Shown: positions 47,328 through 58,130, counted from the stretch's first letter. The stretch is DNA of 64,000 nucleotides from Ampelocalamus luodianensis (GCA_036346255.1 CM070633.1:22754001-22818000); one strand, 5' to 3'. Notes: a model not told the origin generated them from the sequence alone. Translations and numbers: made by a program.

Positions 47328-47425
47328 CGAGCCGCTCGTATGGATAGAAACCCATACGCTTACATGGTAAAGCCGAAAAGACAACTACCCACTCAGGATA
47401 AAGCTTTTCGGACAACTACCATGCT
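47328..47425 (-). other. Hairpin cluster in R8 LTR
   Basis: The reverse-strand counterpart of the R5 cluster: a GAGCCGCTC palindrome, TATGGAT..CCCATA, and the long stem pairing CATGGTA and CCGAAAAG with CTTTTCGG and TACCATG. Confidence 0.55.
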
Positions 47426-47717
47426 CCCACCTCCATCCCTCCTGCGACCTCCTGCGACCCGGGACCAATACACGCCAAAGTACTAGGTCAAGAGAGGTCC
47501 CATACCCTCTAGTGTGGTTAGCACGCGAAATGCTGGATAATGAAACTCACAAGATGTTCGGTCCTTAATTGACCGGCACCTTTCGATCACACCAACAGAT
47601 CACACCAATCTTACCATTGTGCCCGCGTCTAAATCATTTTTGTTTTTGGTTTTAGTTTTGCAAGTAAGCATAGCAAAATGCTGAAACATAAAGTTGTAGT
47701 AAATTTTGTGTGATCAA

Positions 47718-47741
47718 GGTTACCGACTAAAGTCGATAACC
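47718..47741 (-). other. Conserved LTR hairpin (R8 copy)
   Basis: GGTTACCGAC, loop TAAA, GTCGATAACC in forward orientation; on the transcript strand one pair becomes G-U. Homologous to 14931-14953 and 34452-34474. Confidence 0.6.
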
Positions 47742-49867
47742 GCCCAGTTCTACCGATAGCTAAGCATGTCTAAGCAAGTTGAAATCAGATCTACTAAGTG
47801 ACAAGAGATCATCCAATGACCTCTAATCACAACAAATAACCTAGGCTCGGTAGTAGAGATCAATATTTTGGCTACAGGATATGCAACACGGATTTAACTA
47901 ATCAATTTAACACAAATTAAGCGATGCATACATACAATTGAAACAAAATATTAGACTTTAAAGTCTGGGATAAACATGATCAAAGCGCTTTGCTCTGGCC
48001 GCTGTTGCTCAATATGTTGCGGAGGATCGTCCTCGTGGTTGCGCAAATATCGAAGCCTAACGATCGAACATAACAGCAAATAAGAACGAATAACACCGAC
48101 AAAACTCAAACATTCAACAACATCAAACAAGCCAAAACTCACACAGCAGCCTAAGCATGAAATAACAAAATTTTAAAAACAGGGAACAAATCATTTTAAG
48201 TTATTAGCAATTTTCTATGAATTTTCTAAGCTAAAAACACAACAAGTTACTAGTTAATTACTTAACAAATTTTCATGAACAGAACCAGTGTATAAAACCT
48301 ATCCTAATAGTTAGTATACTGAAAATGAAATTTTACAGAATTGGGTTCATTTAATTTGGACAATTATTGGAAGAGATATGCATTTTCTAATTTAGAAGAT
48401 ACATAAGACATCATTTTATTAGCTAACAGATTTTTGCTACAGAGACATGGGTGAAGTTAATTTTATCAAATAGCACACTTAAAATGAAAATTAACAGCAC
48501 TGGTTTCATGCAATTTGGATAAAAATTGATTTAGTTATGCATTTTCTAAGTTTAAATGAATTAACAGTGCAACAGAAAACATATTACAGAAATACTAAAG
48601 CATTAAATCCTTTTTCTACCGCCGATCAAGAAGCCCACCATCGACAAGGGCCTTGAACCCGACCAGGACAGCGCACCCGCCTAAAGTGACGTTGAAGGCG
48701 TGTTCAAAGAATACGTCTTCGGCTCACTAAGGTGCAAACCCAAAACACTCTCACAGAGAAATACGCTTCCCATCAGAGAAAACGCATAACCAGAACTACA
48801 CAAACCTAACTGACAACATGGACCCACATGGCAGTGACTCAGAGAACAAATAACGGGCTGGATTAAAGGATTTCTAAACGCGATTAACCCAAGAGGGCCC
48901 ACAAATCAGTGACTCAAAGAAGACATGATTAGAGTTAAACTAATCTTCACCGGCGGTTCACCGGCGAGCACGGGCACGGTGGCGCGGCCGCGCAGGTGAT
49001 CTAGCAAACCAATGAGTTTCAAGACGGGTGAGTGGTACCTTAAGGTTCGCAAAGATCTCACGAACCCGGTGACGGTGACGCGGAGCCCGATGGTCGACGG
49101 AGATGAGCTCACGACGGCCGGAGGCGGAGAAGAAAGTGCGGTGCTCGCGGAGAAGATGCTGCGAGCTTCGAGAAGACCCCGGAAGGTGCGCCTCAGCTTC
49201 GCTTTGACTCCAGGAAGGTTTCGCCCACGATCCAGACGATGATGGAGCACGGAAATGGCCGGAAACGCCGCGGCGGCGAAATACCGTGCTCGGAGAAGAA
49301 GAAGTCGCACACCTTCCACGATGCATCAAAGACAGAAAAGAGCCCACTGTGAGCATCAGTGAAGCATTGCGATCAAGTGAGATCAACCGCTGAGGCTTGA
49401 GACTCACCAGAACGCGAACGAGCTCACGGAGCCGAGAGCGCCGGAGGTGGAGACGACGATACCACCCCTGGTGATTCACTGGACGCCAAGGACCCGGGTT
49501 GGGCAAAATGGAGGCGGCGTCGAGCGTGGATCACGGTGGTGCGGTCGCGGGCTCAAGGGCGGCGTCAACACGGCGGCGTTGCTCTCGGGTTCTTCTCGCC
49601 GGAAGGAAATTTGGGCGGAGAAAACACAAGAATGGACGCGAAGGGTAGTGGATGGGCTCGGTGGGTAGATGAGATCCCGCGATGCTTCACGCGGTGACAC
49701 GAGGACAAAAGGTGGCAGCGACGAGGGCGTGGCAAGCATGCGCGCGCGGCCGTGAGCTCCGGTGAGTGCGGAGAAGACGAGGTCGATCTTGGCGGTGGGA
49801 CCCACATGTCGATGATGAGAGCAAAGCGGTGCGAACCGGAGGTTTGATTTGATCGAGATCGCACCGA

Positions 49868-49877
49868 CCGTTGGATC
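49868..49877 (-). promoter_or_regulatory. MSA-like motif in R8 LTR promoter region
   Basis: The minus strand reads GATCCAACGG followed by TC, matching the mitosis-specific activator consensus. It lies about 230 bp downstream of the TATA-like motif on the transcript strand, as do similar motifs in GC-rich parts of R1. Confidence 0.35.
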
Positions 49878-50100
49878 TGAAATGGGCGGTGAGATTGGTG
49901 TATGCATTCGGACAGTCGGTTGCGCGACGCGGCGTGGATCGTTCGATTTGCATCGGACGGTCGCGATCAATTGGACTCGGCGGTGCGATTAGTTGACGCG
50001 ACCGAACCAAGTGTGCGAGTCGGACTCGAGCTCGAGAAAGGTTCGGGCCCGAGAACAGCATCGTTAGAATTTGATTTAAAAGACAGAGAAGGTTTGGGGA

Positions 50101-50110
50101 ATTTTTATAG
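50101..50110 (-). promoter_or_regulatory. TATA box candidate in R8 LTR
   Basis: The minus strand reads CTATAAAAAT followed by CCCC and a CT-rich stretch (CCTTCTCTG), a good plant core-promoter layout, about 450 bp from the LTR start and just before the GC-rich leader. Confidence 0.5.
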
Positions 50111-50559
50111 GTAGCTCCTGAGCTCCAAAAATTTCGAAATTTTTATGGTAGCTACTAGGGACAGAGTACAACCTTGTATAATTTTTCCAGAACTTTTTAT
50201 GCACTGCATTGTTCTAGAGAAAATTCGCAAGCTGCTGTACAGGGAGTTTGACCAGACTTCAAACAGAGTTGACTTGGCCATTTGAAATAGCAAACAAAAT
50301 CTAAAAATTGTGAAATAATTCAGGGAGGTAGATAGGATGATCAAGATGATAGGAAAAATAATTTCAGAGGATGATCACAAGTTTGAAGGCTAAGAATTTG
50401 CTGACAACAATCTCCATTCACAAGAATTTAATTCTAGAAAATGGAAATTGCTAGGGAAAAATGTAGGAACTTTCAAATGATTTGAAGAGACAACAAAAGT
50501 TTTTATTCCTCCTCAAAATTTTACATTTGAAATACAAACCCTAAGTTAGGGCTGTTACA

Positions 50560-50573
50560 AATCTCCCCCCCTT
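50560..50573 (-). other. R8 polypurine tract
   Basis: The minus strand reads AAGGGGGGGAGATT directly before the 3' LTR. Confidence 0.85.
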
Positions 50574-50598
50574 ACAGGAATCTACTTAGAGATTACGA

Positions 50599-50904
50599 TC
50601 ACTGGGAGAAGAAGGATGGGTAATCTGCTCGAAGACGGTCTTCCCGTTCCCAAGTGGCTTCATCCTCGGAGTGGTTCGACCACTGAACTTTAAGGAACTT
50701 GATCACACGGTTCCTTGTTCTGCGTTCAGCTTCTTCGAGAATACGAACAGGACGCTCACGATAAGATAGATCTTCCTGCACATCGATATTTTCCAATGGG
50801 GTTTCCTCCACAGGAACACGAAGGCACTTCTTTAACTGTGACACATGGAAAACATCATGCACCCCTTCGAGTGTAGCCGGCAACTCCAACTTGTATGCAA
50901 CAGC
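50599..50904 (-). CDS. pol: R8 integrase tail and chromodomain, intact, split from the rest by R9
   Basis: One open minus-strand frame reads VAYKLELPATLEGVHDVFHV, SQLKKCLRVP, DVQEDLSYRERPVRILEEAE and then the chromodomain TIKFLKVQ..NHSEDEATWERED to RADYPSFFSQ and a stop 25 bp from the polypurine tract. It is complete at its C-terminus, with Gln where R2 has a stop. R9 inserted at 50905 separates it from the catalytic part at 60592 onward, leaving duplication ACAGC. Confidence 0.88.
   Translation of the reverse strand, partial: AVAYKLELPATLEGVHDVFHVSQLKKCLRVPVEETPLENIDVQEDLSYRERPVRILEEAERRTRNRVIKFLKVQWSNHSEDEATWEREDRLRADYPSFFSQ
50900..50904. repeat. R9 target site duplication, left (ACAGC)
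   Basis: ACAGC precedes the TG of R9 and recurs at 60587-60591. Confidence 0.93.
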
Positions 50905-53262
50905 TGTCATACCCTGTTTTTAGTCGGGAAAGAAAGAATTTAGTCGGGGAACTCCGGAAAGCTTAAAACTCTCGGTTTTGGAGTTTTTAGGTCGTGGGCC
51001 TCGGGAAGCCTTCCCACCCCTTGGCGGCCATGGGCCTAGGCCCATGCGCCCCTCCTCTAAACCCTAATCAGCCCCTTTTCCTCCCCTTGGCCGAACCCCC
51101 ACCTCCCCTTTGGCCGCCACCCCCTCCCTTCCTCCTCTCTCCTCCTCACACCCCTGCCCCTAGGTGCCGCCCCAACCTCCCGGTGCTGGCCTGCTGGTTT
51201 GCCTCCCATCCGGCCTTCGGACCTTCTCCGCCGCCGGTTGCGCAAGGAGTTGAGGAGGACAGCAATTTGTTTGGGGCAAAAGAGGTGAGAAGGAGGGAGA
51301 TCGTCTTCTCCGTGATTCGTCTACCTACTCCCTGGCTGCAGCAAGGGTAACGATGCCGAATCTCATTGTTTTGTTTGATGGTAGAAGCGATTTGGATTCA
51401 TTTTTGTCTAGGCAGACTCGCTGCGTGTAAAGACTGATTCTGTCCTGTATGTTGGAGGGATTGTTTCTGGTTATTTTTAGGCAGAATCTGAAGGTTCGGT
51501 CTCCTAGAGATATCTAGGTCTTGTTCTTACGTTTCAGTGGCCGCCGAGTTCACTCAAATCCGAGGTCCGAGTCAAAAGTTATGATAGAATTAGTCTTGAC
51601 TGTCCAGAATCCTGACGAGATTCTGCAGTCAATTTGTAAATTGTATAAGAAATTGTTATTCACAGATTTTGAACTTGGTGTCTCCTAGAAAATTGAAGTA
51701 TCCTGTCAGGTTTAGATGGCCACTGAGTTTACTTGATTCCGAGTTATGGGTCAAAAGATATGTCTGATTTAACAGTCGCTGCCAGAAACCTGACGTGATT
51801 AATCTGTCTGTATATTTTCTATATTATGATAGAGAAGTTGGAAGAATCTGAAAGTTCACCCAACTAGGTTATTGTAGGTAATTCGATAACCTTTTCAGAT
51901 TGGTAAAGAACGCTCAATTCGGAGTTGTAACACAGAAGTTATGATCAACTGAATATTTCTGCTGAATTTTGGTAGGCTGAATCTGTGCTGAATGTTCAAA
52001 CAATTATTAGCCTATTAATTTGACCAAATTGGTTTGTCGCGTCAACTAGAGTTTTGTAGTTAGACCAGTTAAGAATCTACAGAAATTGGGTTTGCTATTT
52101 TTCGACTTCCAGGCTGTGAGTTATGTTAGTCCCGTGTTGCTGTCCAGGATTTTCTTATTGGACAGACTCCGCTGTTTTTCAGTCTATGCGATATAGGATT
52201 TAATTGACTCTAATAGAAGTAAAATAGAACACCGACTAGTTGAACTGGGTATCATGTATACTTATTAAGTTATTTCGTTGGTTTAGGCGCGAAACTCGGG
52301 TATAAGAGCGCCTTTGCGGATAACGCCGCAACGCGAAGGCAAGTACCATGTTTATTTGGATGTTTGTGCATTGTGGTTTTTAGCATGAGTTGTTTTGGTA
52401 ACCTGTGAGACATGTGAAATGAATTATTCATGCCTTGTTCAATACATTGAGTTCATGAATAGAAGTGATGTTATGGTATATTTCATTTAATTGTTGCATG
52501 CATTCATTGACATTTGACGCCCACGGAGTGGATGAGAACCACCATCAATTCCAAGATGGTTGGATAAGACCCATTAATTCCAATATGGGCAATGTTGACA
52601 CCGTATGAAACGTTCTTCATACGGAAGTGGATCCCGCATTTTTGTTAAGATGCGGGCTTGAGTGATCACCGACGGTGTTCACCGGCTATACTGTATATCG
52701 CGTGTGTGCAGTCCATTCCTTGATTTGAGCATTCATATCATGTATTCATAAGTAATCCAATGTGTTATGATCGAACCCAATGATGTTATGTTTGATCTTC
52801 AATGAATGAATGTTTTTCTTAATCATTGTACTTGCTGAGTCATGGACTCACTCTTGCTTTGTTTGTTTATTTCTAGGTGATCGTTGATGAAGTTCACTTG
52901 GGAGGAGTAGATGAGCACTACTCGAATAATGCACTTCACATTAGACTCATTACTATAAGAAATAATGATTCTCTTTTGTCATCTTTTGGTTTGTAATAAA
53001 TAAATTTAGTCATGGATGGTACCTTTATGATCAATGAGAACATAGATGAGATCTTTAAGTCATATGGTTATTTGTTATCTTAGCTCATTATCGTTGATTC
53101 ATGTTTAGATCTTAGAATTGGATTTCATGACTAGTTTTGATTCTTGTGTGTTTTTGTTGTGTGGAACCTCCGGTATCCTCGTATACAAAGGAGGTTTTGC
53201 GAAATTTAGTATTTCACTTAGGTAGTTGCATTCCGTGCTCGTCTTTGAGTTGGGGTGTTACA
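50905..53262 (+). repeat. R9 5' LTR
   Basis: A 2,358-bp LTR from TGTCATACCC to GGGGTGTTACA. Early sequence has an 18-bp perfect palindrome (51029-51046), a telo-box AAACCCTAA (51057-51065) and a CT-rich leader ending at a donor-like AAGGGTAACG near 51346. AT-rich sequence follows with the hairpin array 52521-52677, an acceptor-like TTTATTTCTAG near 52877 and the terminal inverted repeat 53165-53196. The Pro-rich frame 50994-51350 lies in the CT-rich leader. Confidence 0.93.
52521..52677 (+). other. Hairpin array in R9 5' LTR
   Basis: Stems in a row: CCAC/GTGG 52521-52531; ACCATC/GATGGT 52541-52560; CCCAT/ATGGG 52570-52589; CGTATGAA/TTCATACG 52602-52623; CCCGCAT/ATGCGGG 52633-52656; CACC/GGTG 52667-52677. 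The 3' LTR copy (59838-60022) has a longer fourth stem and an additional palindrome. Confidence 0.75.
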
Positions 53263-53265
53263 GCT

Positions 53266-53276
53266 TGGTATCGAGC
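53266..53276 (+). other. R9 primer binding site
   Basis: TGGTATCGAGC begins three bases after the 5' LTR. As in R1, R2 and R6, the A of the CAG in the usual site is missing. Confidence 0.82.
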
Positions 53277-53434
53277 GGGCTTTAGGTCCGTGGTTAAAAT
53301 AAAATTATTAAATTGACACACCGTGTACGAGGTTGGGTTGGGCAATTCGTTGTTTCGCAAATTTTCTTGTTGTTATGATTTATTTGTTGTGCAATCGTTG
53401 TTCAGCTTGGTGCCGTTCGCTGTGTTGTCCTTAG

Positions 53435-54540
53435 ATGGCGAGAGGTAGAGGCCGTGGCGCCCGCCATCCGTGGTCGCGGCCGTGGACGTGGTCCGCGAGC
53501 CGCAACGCCCGCAGAAGAGGCCGTGGGGTTAATGAGGAGGTTGCCTCACCGCCCAACCACCGTGGAAGCTCAAGCGCGCCGCCGCACGATGCTCAGCGGT
53601 GTCGGCGATTATTCGAATCTTCAAAGGAGAACGAGCAGCTCCGTCGGCAGTGCGGCGGCTTATCCTGCCGCTCTGTTGCTCCTGCGATCGTGAATCTTGC
53701 CGCTGCCGCCATGGCAGGTCCGGTTGTTGCCGCAGATTCCACCGAGACTAGGATGAGCTTCGTGAGTGGATGACGCCTTGCCGACACGCTTGATGGGCGG
53801 TACCCATTCCAGCAAAGCAGATTGGCTCCGGTAGATGGAGCGCCGATTCGAGGCATTGGAGATGAACTCGGCGCAAAGGGTTCGCTTTGTGGCCTTTCAA
53901 CCGAAGGGTCAAGCCGATATCCGTGGGAAGGGGTTCGCTCGCTAGTACCCCAGCAGCACGGACCGCCATTTGGGAAGTTTTTGTGGTACGATTCAGAGCC
54001 AAATATTATCCGATTCTTTTATTGAGAGGATGGAGCGGTCATTGCTAGTGTTGACTCAAGGCAATAGGTCAGATTCGAGTACGAGATGGAGTTCAACAAC
54101 TGCACGCTTTGTACCAGTTGGGCTGATGACTTGGAGAAGGCTAAGAGGTTTCGCCGGTCTCCTTCAGAGTATCGTCGATCTTGGGAGCCTCGGTTTGCGT
54201 GATTTCAAGATCTGTGGTTGAGCAGCTAGAGGATAGAGCAGAGAGGAATTCTCCTTCGCAGAGGCAAGCACTGGTGGCACTACATTGGTGGTTCCGGTGG
54301 TGGCCGAAGAGGAGTTTTGTTGGTGGAGGTGGGTCCTCTCGCCGCCTACTTCAAGAGGTTTCAGGAGCCGCCCATCTCGTCCGGCCAAAGAGGCGCTCTT
54401 TTCTTGGCGCCACGTTTTCTTCTTCCACACCTCGATGCGCCAGCCTGTGTCAAGGTATGAAATGTTTTAAGTGTGGAGAGGGGCATCGTGCGTCGAATGT
54501 TCTTTGAGAGGGACTTGTCGTCGCTGTGGTCGAGGGCCAC
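53435..54540 (+). pseudogene. gag: R9 gag with zinc knuckle, frame-broken
   Basis: ATG at 53435 opens an Arg/Gly-rich start (MARGRGRG). Capsid traces follow in several frames: RFVAFQPKG-like sequence near 53880, LTQGN near 54050, RFVPVG near 54105, LLQSIVDLG near 54160 and VEQLEDRAERN near 54220. The zinc knuckle CFKCGEGHRA lies near 54466-54495, with its last Cys replaced (NVL then a stop). At least five frame changes. Confidence 0.78.
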
Positions 54541-54839
54541 AAGCTTTCGTTTGTGCGAGAATCCGGCAAGTATCATCAAGTGGGAAGCGCCCCAGCGTCG
54601 TCCTCTAGTACTCCTCTGAGCTCGCAGACACTGTTGCACCTTTTGTGCCACGTTCTCCAGATGGGTTCCACCGGCAGTTTGACTCCGCGCCCGACCGGGT
54701 TCTTCGGAACCTCGCTCCATCCGCCCGCCTCGTTCTCACTGCTGCAGTTCCCGCCTCCTCTCGAGTGTTGGTGCGCCCTCTCTCCGGCACCTTTGGGAGT
54801 CTACGCCATGCCCACCCCGACACCGTGGGCCGCCCGATG

Positions 54840-55140
54840 TGGTGACAGTACTTTATTAGTTGATTCACATGAGGCTTTCGTTCTGTTTGATTGGGGCTAC
54901 TTATTCTTTGTGTCCTTAGATTTTGTTAAGCGGGCGGGTTTGAGTGTGCAATCTATTTACTCAATCTGTGGTGGTCGGCCTGAGGTCTTATTTCTAGCTC
55001 TCTGCTTTGTCCTGGTTGTACTATCACTATAGAAGATGAAAATTTCATTGCCAATCTCATGGTGATTCAGTTATCACCTTTGATGTTATCTTGGGTATGG
55101 ATTGGCTATTCTTTTACCGTGCCAAGATTTGTTGTTTTGG
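54840..55140 (+). pseudogene. pol: R9 aspartic protease, active site damaged
   Basis: Retropepsin pieces in order: LFDWG near 54885 at the active-site position, SLDFVKRAGLSVQS (54918-54960) and DVILGMDWL (55083-55110). The catalytic triad is altered by a small deletion at the codon after Phe-Asp. The same place is hit in R1, R2 and R8. 54541-54839 is the Ser/Pro/Ala-rich linker. Confidence 0.72.
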
Positions 55141-55439
55141 AAGACGGTGACTTTGCAGCTCCGTCGGAGAGGAACTAGTGTTTCGAGGCAAGGCGCCGCT
55201 TGATTCCCCTGTGTGTGTTGGCTAGTCTGTTTCCTAGTCGCCGAGCCTCGAACATTGGGTTGCTTTGGTCTCTTAGCGAGAAGTCTCAATCTCCACTTCG
55301 TATTGAAGATATTCGTGGTGAATGAATTTCCGACGTGTTTCTTGTGGAGCTTCTGGTATGCCTCGAGTAACGTGAAGTGGAATTCGGATAGATCTTGTTC
55401 AGGAACCCGACCTATTTCGATGTCTCCATACCGCTTGGC

Positions 55440-56340
55440 ACCACCATTCCAGAGGAGTTGAAAAAGCAATCGGATGATTTGCTATCCAAAGGTATGATTC
55501 GGCGAGTGTATCGCCGTGGGGAGCTCCTGTTCGCTCACTAAGAAGAAGGACGGTAGTTGGCGATGTGTGTGGACTACCGGCTCTTAATCAAGCAATCAGA
55601 AGAATAAATATCCGTTGCCCGTATTGAAGATCTCTTTGATCGCTTGAAGGGAGCTAAAATATTTTCCAAGATTGACCTTGATCAAAGTTATAATCGATTC
55701 GAGTTCATGAGCAAGATATTGAGAGAAGACTTTTTCTACAAGGTATGGTCATTATGAGTATAAGGTTATGTCATTTGGACTAACTAATGCTCTCTGCGAT
55801 TTTCATGGAAGCCATGAATAGTATGTTGCACCCTTATCTTGATGATTTCGTCGTAGTATTTATTGACGACATCTTGATTTATTCCAAAACGGAAGAGGAC
55901 CATGCTCAACATTTGAGGTTGGTACTGGAGACCTTGAGAGTGAACCAATTCTATGCCAAATTGAAGAAATGTGAATTCTGGATTTCTGAAGTTGGGTTTC
56001 TGGGCCATGTAATCAATCAAGAGGGCATTTCTGTCGATCCAAGTAAGATTTCAACAGTGGTGGAATGGAAGAGACCAACCAATGTAAAAGAAGTGAGGAG
56101 TTTTCTGGGTTTGGCTGGTTACTACCGGCGTTTCGTGGAGAGTTTCTCTACCATTGCTAGACCAATGTCTCAGTTGACACAGAAAGGTGTCAAGTTTCAG
56201 TGGACGGATGCGTGTGAACGAAGCTTCTGTACTTTGAAGGATAGATTGGTGACCGCCCCAATTCTCACCCTTCCAACCAGGGAAGCGGTTCACTATTTAT
56301 TCGATCGCCTAGAGTTGGGTGGGTTGTGTACTTATGCAGG
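55440..56340 (+). pseudogene. pol: R9 reverse transcriptase, frame-broken
   Basis: The N-terminal half (55440-55786) is scattered over frames: an LKKQSDDLLSKG-like stretch, then SPWGAPV- and DYR-like motifs. The palm and thumb are open from 55787: the catalytic FIDD at 55859-55870, then FYAKLKKCEFWISEVGFLGH, VINQEGISVDPSKI and RSFLGLAGYYRRFVESFSTI. The active-site box is intact. Confidence 0.83.
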
Positions 56341-56640
56341 ATGGTAAGGTGATTGCCTATGCGTCTCTGGCACCAAGAAACATGAACAGAACTATCCTAC
56401 TCATGACCTAGAGCTTGCAGCAGAGTACGGCTTTAAAGATCCGCGCCATTATTTGTATGGCGAATCTTGTGACATTTTCACCGATCACAAGAGTCCGAAA
56501 TATATCTTTACTCGTAAAGATGTAAACCCGAGGCGTAGAAGATGGTTGGAGTTGATAAAGGACTATGATCTCACCATTCAAGATCATCCGGCAAGGCAAA
56601 TGTTGTAGCCGATGCCCCGAGTCGCAGGCGACACCTCCTA
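56270..56640 (+). pseudogene. pol: R9 RNase H, frame-broken
   Basis: RNase H pieces: an SDASRLGL-like segment blurred as FDRLELGGL near 56300, KVIAYAS near 56345, YPTHDLE near 56395, then a TDHKS.KYIFT-like block near 56480-56515 and WLELIKDYDL near 56545-56575. Four or more frame changes. Confidence 0.75.
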
Positions 56641-56799
56641 CCTCGCTTGTCTCATCGCTGATTTTGAGCGTATGGATATATCTTTTTGCTTTATGGTACC
56701 GCCGAGACCGAGACCCGCTTGCTTCTTGAGTCGACCATTCCGAACGAGTACGGAAGCACAACAAAGATGATCAAATGCTCCAGTGTGAGGAAGCGCTAG

Positions 56800-57945
56800 A
56801 TGAAGGCAAGCAAGGCCATTTTGGTATAGATGATTCGGTACTTTGCGATTTAAAGGTCGCCTTTGTGTGCCACAGAGGCACAGATTAAAGATGAGATTCT
56901 AAAGGAAGCCCACTGTACTCAGATATCAGACATCCAGTGAGACCAAATGTACAAAGATTTGAAGAAGAATTTCGTGGAAGAGAATGAAAGTCGATATTGC
57001 GCAAAGATGTGGCCTCGTGTGGGATCCGCCAATGGTTAAGGCTGAACATAAGCGACCGGCAGGATTGTTGCAACCTTTAGAGGTTAGGTGTGGCCATGGG
57101 ATGACATCTCCATGGATTTTGTGGTTGGTTTACCTCGCACTCAGCGAGGAAGGATGCTATATGGGTGATAGTGGATCGGTTCAAGAAGTCGCACATTTCA
57201 TTCCTATTCGAACCACCAATTCTGCGAGCGATTTGGCTCCACTTTATGTGCGTAGAGATAGTACGGTTGCACGGGTGCCAAAGACTATTGTTTCCGACCG
57301 AGATGCCAAATTTGTTTCCAAGTTTTGGGAGAGTTTGCAGAGTGCTTTGGGCACGCAACTCCGTCTTAGTATCGCATTCCACCTCGCATGGATGGTCACC
57401 TGAGCGCACAATTCAAACCTTAGAAGATATGCTCAGTGTTGTGTTTTATCCTCGAAGGGTGGTTGGGAAGATCACCGCTTTGGCGAGTTCGCCTATAATA
57501 ATAGTTATCACTCCAGATTCGAGCTGCACCATTTGAAGTCCTTTATGGCGGAAATGCAGATCTCCGTTGTGTTGGGATGCATGGAGAGAGGACAGTTTGG
57601 GTCCGAATGGGTTCAAACTGTGGCTAGAGTGGCCGAGTTAGAAGGGACTTGTTAGCTGCTCAGAGCCGGAGAAAAGCTACGCAGATGTCGGAGGCGAGAA
57701 TTGGAGTTCAATGTGGGTGACGAGGTCCTTCGAGAGTATCGCCTACCAAAGGCGTGAGTACGTTCGGTACTAAAGGAAAGCTTAGCCCAAGGTACATCGG
57801 ACCGTTTCGGTTGTGGCAAGAGTTGGAAATTTGGCTTACCGCTTGGATCTTCCGAGTCTATGAGAGGATTCATAATGTGTTTCATGTGTCCATGTTGAGG
57901 AAGTTCTTATTTGACCCGAGCATGCAATTCCAATGGAGCCGTTGA
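56800..57945 (+). pseudogene. pol: R9 integrase, frame-broken
   Basis: A zinc-binding region (EAH near 56905) is followed by VKAEHKRPAGLLQPL from 57040. The catalytic-core strand containing the first Asp is frame-shifted near 57110. HFIPIRTTNSASDLAPLYV and VPKTIVSDRDAKFVSKFW (second Asp in SDRD, about 57296) read well. The Glu region near 57390 is broken by a stop. The GPY/F tail (57754-57945) shows GKLSPRYIGPFRL and HNVFHVSMLRKFL. Confidence 0.82.
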
Positions 57946-58130
57946 ACATTGAACAGACCTTACTTTTGAGTCCCGACCAAGAAAATTTCGACAAATCGTG
58001 AGCGGTTTTGAGGAATAAAACTCAAGTATGTCAAGATTCTTTGGTCTCATCAATCGAGAAAGAAGCCACTTGGGAATCTGGAATCTCGCATGCGCGATCA
58101 TTATCCGCACCTATTTGTTGCTGGTACGTA
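57946..58130 (+). pseudogene. pol: R9 chromodomain remnant
   Basis: After the integrase tail, blocks recall a chromodomain: LRNKT near 58010, then KEATWES near 58055, with frame changes and a stop before them. Its place between integrase and polypurine tract matches R2 and R8. Confidence 0.6.

Larger units (their letters stand above)
46399..50559 (-). repeat. R8 3' LTR
   Basis: A 4,161-bp LTR read on the minus strand from TGTAACAGCC (50559) to GGGGTCCTCACA (46399). It contains the palindrome 47188-47199, hairpin cluster 47328-47425, hairpin 47718-47741, a GC-rich block (48900-50050) and a TATA-like motif at 50101-50110. The frames in the GC-rich block (for example 48906-49506) are Arg/Ser/Pro-rich and unrelated to known proteins. 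Confidence 0.92.

Noticed and set aside
50994..51350. Pro-rich frame in the R9 LTR ending PTPWLQQG, repeated near 58396-58665
   Set aside because: Probably the CT-rich transcript leader. The two LTR copies do not keep the same full frame, and no homology is recognised.
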